The position numbers and the translations under genes are program-made. The notes beneath the pieces were generated by a model. It was not told where the DNA came from, did no database searches, and saw nothing but the letters and a program-made list of their open reading frames with translations. 15,313 nucleotides of DNA from CAWEHQ01 sp051001995 (GTDB taxonomy: Bacteria; Actinomycetota; Thermoleophilia; Solirubrobacterales; Thermoleophilaceae), in contig JBPCMT010000069.1 of assembly GCA_051001995.1 (NCBI GenBank), positions 1 through 15,313 of the forward strand, in the 5' to 3' direction. Below, one piece after another: positions 12,769 to 15,313 of this stretch; the stretch's first letter is position 1; the number at the start of each line of letters is the position of its first letter.

Positions 12769-13785
12769 TCAGTCCACCAGCGACACCACTGCCGCCCGCT
12801 TCGGCCCGACGAACACCCGCTCCCCGACCTCGAACAGCTCGACCGACGGAAGCTGGACGAGGACCGTGCCGCCGGTCTCGTGGCGCAGACGGTAGAGCAC
12901 GTCGTGGCCGCGGAACTCGCGCTGGGTGATCTCCGCGTTGCCGCTGCGGTCCACGCGCAGGTCGAGCTGCTCTGGGCGCACCGCCACGTGGACAGCGCCC
13001 GAGAGGCCGGTGGCCCGGGCGACGTCGAAGGTTCCGAGCCTCGTCTCGACACCCCCCGCCCGCGACATCCCTCGAATCACGTTGACCTCCCCCACGAACT
13101 GCGCGGCCCAGCGATCGGCCGGGCGCGCGTACACATCCTCGGGCGCCCCGACCTGAACCAACCTTCCCTCACGCATCACCGCCAGCCGGTCCGCGAGTGA
13201 GAGCGCCTCCTCCTGGTCGTGGGTGACCAGCACCGCTGTGGTGCCGGCCTCGCGAAGGATCAGCTCCACGTCGCGCCTGATGTCCGCCCGCAGGGCGGCG
13301 TCCAGGCTCGAGAACGGCTCGTCCAGCAGCACCACCGCGGGCCCGGGCGCGAGCGCGCGGGCCAGGGCGACGCGCTGGCGCTCGCCGCCGGAAAGCTCGT
13401 GCGGGTAGCGATCGGCCTTGTGCTGGAGCCCCACGAGCTCGAGCGTCGACATCGCCCGCGGACGGTCCGCGCGCGGCAGGCCGAAAGCCACGTTGCGACG
13501 CACGGTGAGGTGCGGGAACAGCGCGTAGTCCTGAAAGACCATCCCGATCCGCCGGCGCTCCGGCCCCAAGAACGCGCCCGGCGAAGACACGACCCGCTCG
13601 CCCACCGTCACCGATCCCGCGTCCGGGCGCTCGAAGCCCGCGATCAGCCGGAGCAGCGTCGTCTTGCCGCAGCCGGACGGGCCGAGGACCGCGAACAGCT
13701 CGCCGCGCTCGACCGCCAGCGAGACGCCCGCCACCGCGCGCGCCGGCCCGAACGACTTCGAGACGGCCTCGAGCGAGAGGCTCAC
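12769..13785 (-). CDS. Fe3+-type (FbpC-like) ABC importer ATP-binding subunit
   Basis: 338 residues from GTG 13785; this start gives SLSLEAVSKSFG, the usual opening of the nucleotide-binding domain, and the longer upstream frame has no family resemblance and overlaps the permease gene. Walker A GPSGCGKTT (35-43), Q85, signature LSGGERQR (131-138), Walker B VVLLDEP (151-157) and H189 are present, followed by a TOBE-type domain (about 240-335, with VAVRPEQLDL). It closely fits the FbpC/CysA/PotA group; the partner permease with two fused halves favours iron(III). It lies 46 bases after the permease stop. The gene is convergent with sufU. Confidence 0.9.
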   Translation of the reverse strand: MSLSLEAVSKSFGPARAVAGVSLAVERGELFAVLGPSGCGKTTLLRLIAGFERPDAGSVTVGERVVSSPGAFLGPERRRIGMVFQDYALFPHLTVRRNVAFGLPRADRPRAMSTLELVGLQHKADRYPHELSGGERQRVALARALAPGPAVVLLDEPFSSLDAALRADIRRDVELILREAGTTAVLVTHDQEEALSLADRLAVMREGRLVQVGAPEDVYARPADRWAAQFVGEVNVIRGMSRAGGVETRLGTFDVARATGLSGAVHVAVRPEQLDLRVDRSGNAEITQREFRGHDVLYRLRHETGGTVLVQLPSVELFEVGERVFVGPKRAAVVSLVD

Positions 13786-13831
13786 AGGGCCGACCCCGAA
13801 CCGGCGTGCGGGGGTGAAGGGCCGGCCTGTC

Positions 13832-15313
13832 TCACGTGAGCCCCGGGACGACGCCGCGACGGCGCGCCAGCAGCACGTAGAGCGGCACGATCGCCACCAG
13901 GACGAGGAGGAGGGCGGCCGGTCCGGCGTCGGCGTAGAGCCCATCGCGGGCCGGCGTCCAGATCCGCACCGGCAGGGTGTCGAACCCGAGCGGCCTGAGG
14001 ATCAGTGTGGCGGGCAGCTCCTTCGCCGCGGTCAGGAAGACCACGATCCAGGCCGCGAGGGCGCTCGGCGCCAGGAGCGGGACCACCACCCGCCAGAACG
14101 CCCCGGCCCGCGACGCCCCGAGACCACGCGCCGCCTCCGACAGGTTGGCGCCGATCTGCTGGAGGCCGGCCTCCTGGCCCTGGATCGCCTGCGGCAGGAA
14201 GCGGATGACGAACGCGACCACCAGCAGGAAGAGCGTGTTGTACAGGGGGTCGAGCCAGCGCGTCGCGAGCGCCACGAGCGCCAATGCGACGATCACGCCG
14301 GGCAGCGCGTAGCCCGCCTGGGCGAGCCACCCGACCAGGACGCCCGCCCATCGCCCGGCGCCCCGGCGCCGCGCCAGCACGATCGCCACCGGGAGCGCAG
14401 CGCCCACCGCGACGCTGGCGGCAAGCGCGCTCACGAACAGGCTGTTGAACGCCCAGCCGGCGAACTCGGATAGGTCCTGCTCGCCGAGGACGTCGACCGT
14501 CCAGGTCACGAGACGAGCGAGCGGCAAGACCAGCGCCAGCCCGAGCACCGCCCCCACCGCGAGCAGCGCCGGAACCCGCGCCCGACCCAGCTCGTGAACC
14601 GACTCGCGGCGAAAGCCGGCCTCGGTCTGCACGAAGCCGCCGCGCCCCCGGACGCGCAGGCCGGCCGCGAGGAACAGGAGCGTCAGGGCGATCAGGATCG
14701 TCGAGAGCGCCGCCGCGCCGGGCGGGTCGAAGCGGCCGCCGAGCTCGGCGTAGATCACGGTGGTGAAGGTGTCGAAGCGCATCAACGACACCGCGCCGAA
14801 GTCCGACAGGACGTATAGCCCCACGAGCAGCGTCCCGCCGGCGAGCGCCGGAGCGATCAGCCGCGCGGTGGTACCGGTCACCACCGCGAGCCGGCCACGC
14901 CCCAGGCCGCGCGCGGCCTCTTCGTAGCTCGGGTTCAGATTGCGAAGGGCCGCCGCCGCGAACAAGAAGACGTAGGGATAGGTGAACAGGGTGAGCACCA
15001 ATGCGGCGCCCGCGAAGCCGAAGATGCTCGGCAGCTCCTCGACGCCGAGCAGGTTCCGAAGTCCTCCGCGCGGGCCGAGCACGTCCGCGTAGGTGATGGC
15101 GCCGACATAGGGCGGGATCGCCAGCGGCAGCGCGCACAGCGCCAGGAGCAGGCGTCGCCCCGGGAGGTCGGTGCGCACGACCAGGTAGGCCAGCCCGGTG
15201 CCGAGGACGAGCGTGCCCGCACACACGACCGTGGCGAGCCCGAGGGTGCCCACGAGCAGCTCCGGGATGCGCTCGTCCAGGAGGCCGGACCAGGTCTCCG
15301 CGCCGGCGCCCGC
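13832..15313 (-). CDS. Fe3+-type (FbpB-like) ABC importer permease, N-terminus cut by window edge
   Basis: About 493 codons are visible and the frame stays open to the right edge (its first visible residues include AETWSGLLDERIPELL). It is a two-halved permease: each half has several membrane segments and an EAA loop (EEAARGLG at about residues 131-138 and EAARGLG at about 393-399 of the visible part) that docks on the ATPase. FbpB-type permeases have about 520-550 residues, so only a short N-terminal part is missing. A GTG at 15253 lies within the coding region and is not the true start, because coherent family sequence continues upstream. The periplasmic-type binding protein gene is presumably beyond the edge. 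Iron(III) is the likeliest substrate; thiamine or other substrates are possible in this family. Confidence 0.9.
   Translation of the reverse strand, partial: AGAGAETWSGLLDERIPELLVGTLGLATVVCAGTLVLGTGLAYLVVRTDLPGRRLLLALCALPLAIPPYVGAITYADVLGPRGGLRNLLGVEELPSIFGFAGAALVLTLFTYPYVFLFAAAALRNLNPSYEEAARGLGRGRLAVVTGTTARLIAPALAGGTLLVGLYVLSDFGAVSLMRFDTFTTVIYAELGGRFDPPGAAALSTILIALTLLFLAAGLRVRGRGGFVQTEAGFRRESVHELGRARVPALLAVGAVLGLALVLPLARLVTWTVDVLGEQDLSEFAGWAFNSLFVSALAASVAVGAALPVAIVLARRRGAGRWAGVLVGWLAQAGYALPGVIVALALVALATRWLDPLYNTLFLLVVAFVIRFLPQAIQGQEAGLQQIGANLSEAARGLGASRAGAFWRVVVPLLAPSALAAWIVVFLTAAKELPATLILRPLGFDTLPVRIWTPARDGLYADAGPAALLLVLVAIVPLYVLLARRRGVVPGLT

Noticed and set aside
13782..15224. Second long minus-strand frame over the permease
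   Set aside because: Hydrophilic and Arg-rich; the other minus frame encodes a coherent multi-membrane-segment permease with two EAA loops.
1..15313. CRISPR array, tRNA or rRNA genes, insertion sequences, prophage
   Set aside because: No regularly spaced repeats, tRNA-like cloverleaf ends, ribosomal RNA signatures or transposase/integrase motifs were seen on either strand by eye.

Overview
The window looks like chromosomal DNA of a high-GC actinobacterium. The clues are a strong bias to G/C in third codon positions, several GTG starts, many 4-base start/stop overlaps, and a CysO/CysM/Mec cysteine pathway that is characteristic of Actinobacteria. The AbiEi-like/DUF559 gene and the general gene mix make Thermoleophilia (Solirubrobacterales-like) plausible, but this is a guess from style. 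No rRNA, tRNA, CRISPR array, insertion sequence or phage gene was seen. Coding density is very high and no gene-free gap exceeds 300 bases.

Layout. (1) 1-1173, minus: the two subunits seen of a CoxS/CoxL-type molybdenum hydroxylase; the large subunit runs off the left edge. (2) 1297-2102, plus: an RskA-type membrane anti-sigma factor broken by a one-base frameshift exactly in its zinc-binding motif. (3) 2117-3023, minus: a JAMM peptidase (Mec-like) overlapping a zinc-ribbon/DUF2007 membrane protein. (4) 3090-3305, plus: a small TatA-type translocase subunit. (5) 3337-5809, minus: moeZ-like, cysO-like, cysM-like, a compact operon for sulfur-carrier-dependent cysteine synthesis. (6) 5937-7458, plus: a SCO1-type copper/thioredoxin-fold protein and an O-methyltransferase-like protein. 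(7) 7506-12758, plus: an Rrf2 regulator followed by sufC, sufD, sufS, a frameshifted AbiEi-like/DUF559 gene, and sufU. (8) 12769-15313, minus: ATPase and permease of an Fe3+-type ABC importer; the permease runs off the right edge.

How it fits together. MoeZ would activate and sulfurate the CysO C-terminus, CysM would add the sulfur to O-phosphoserine, and Mec would release cysteine. SufS then takes sulfur from cysteine, SufU relays it, and SufC/SufD are part of the scaffold that builds Fe-S clusters. The Rrf2 protein, with three cysteines, is the likely Fe-S sensor, and a perfect inverted repeat just before its gene is a likely autoregulatory site. The convergent iron-type importer could supply the metal, and the Cox-type enzyme at the left edge consumes Fe-S clusters. 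The window therefore reads as a sulfur-to-Fe-S supply neighbourhood.

The most interesting points are: a CysO whose di-glycine end is masked by an 11-residue tail; a MoeZ-like protein with the rhodanese domain first rather than last; SufD without SufB in the cluster; a short SufU; a nuclease-like accessory gene sitting inside the suf operon; and two one-base frameshifts (1393-1395 and about 12279) that are either gene decay or sequence errors.
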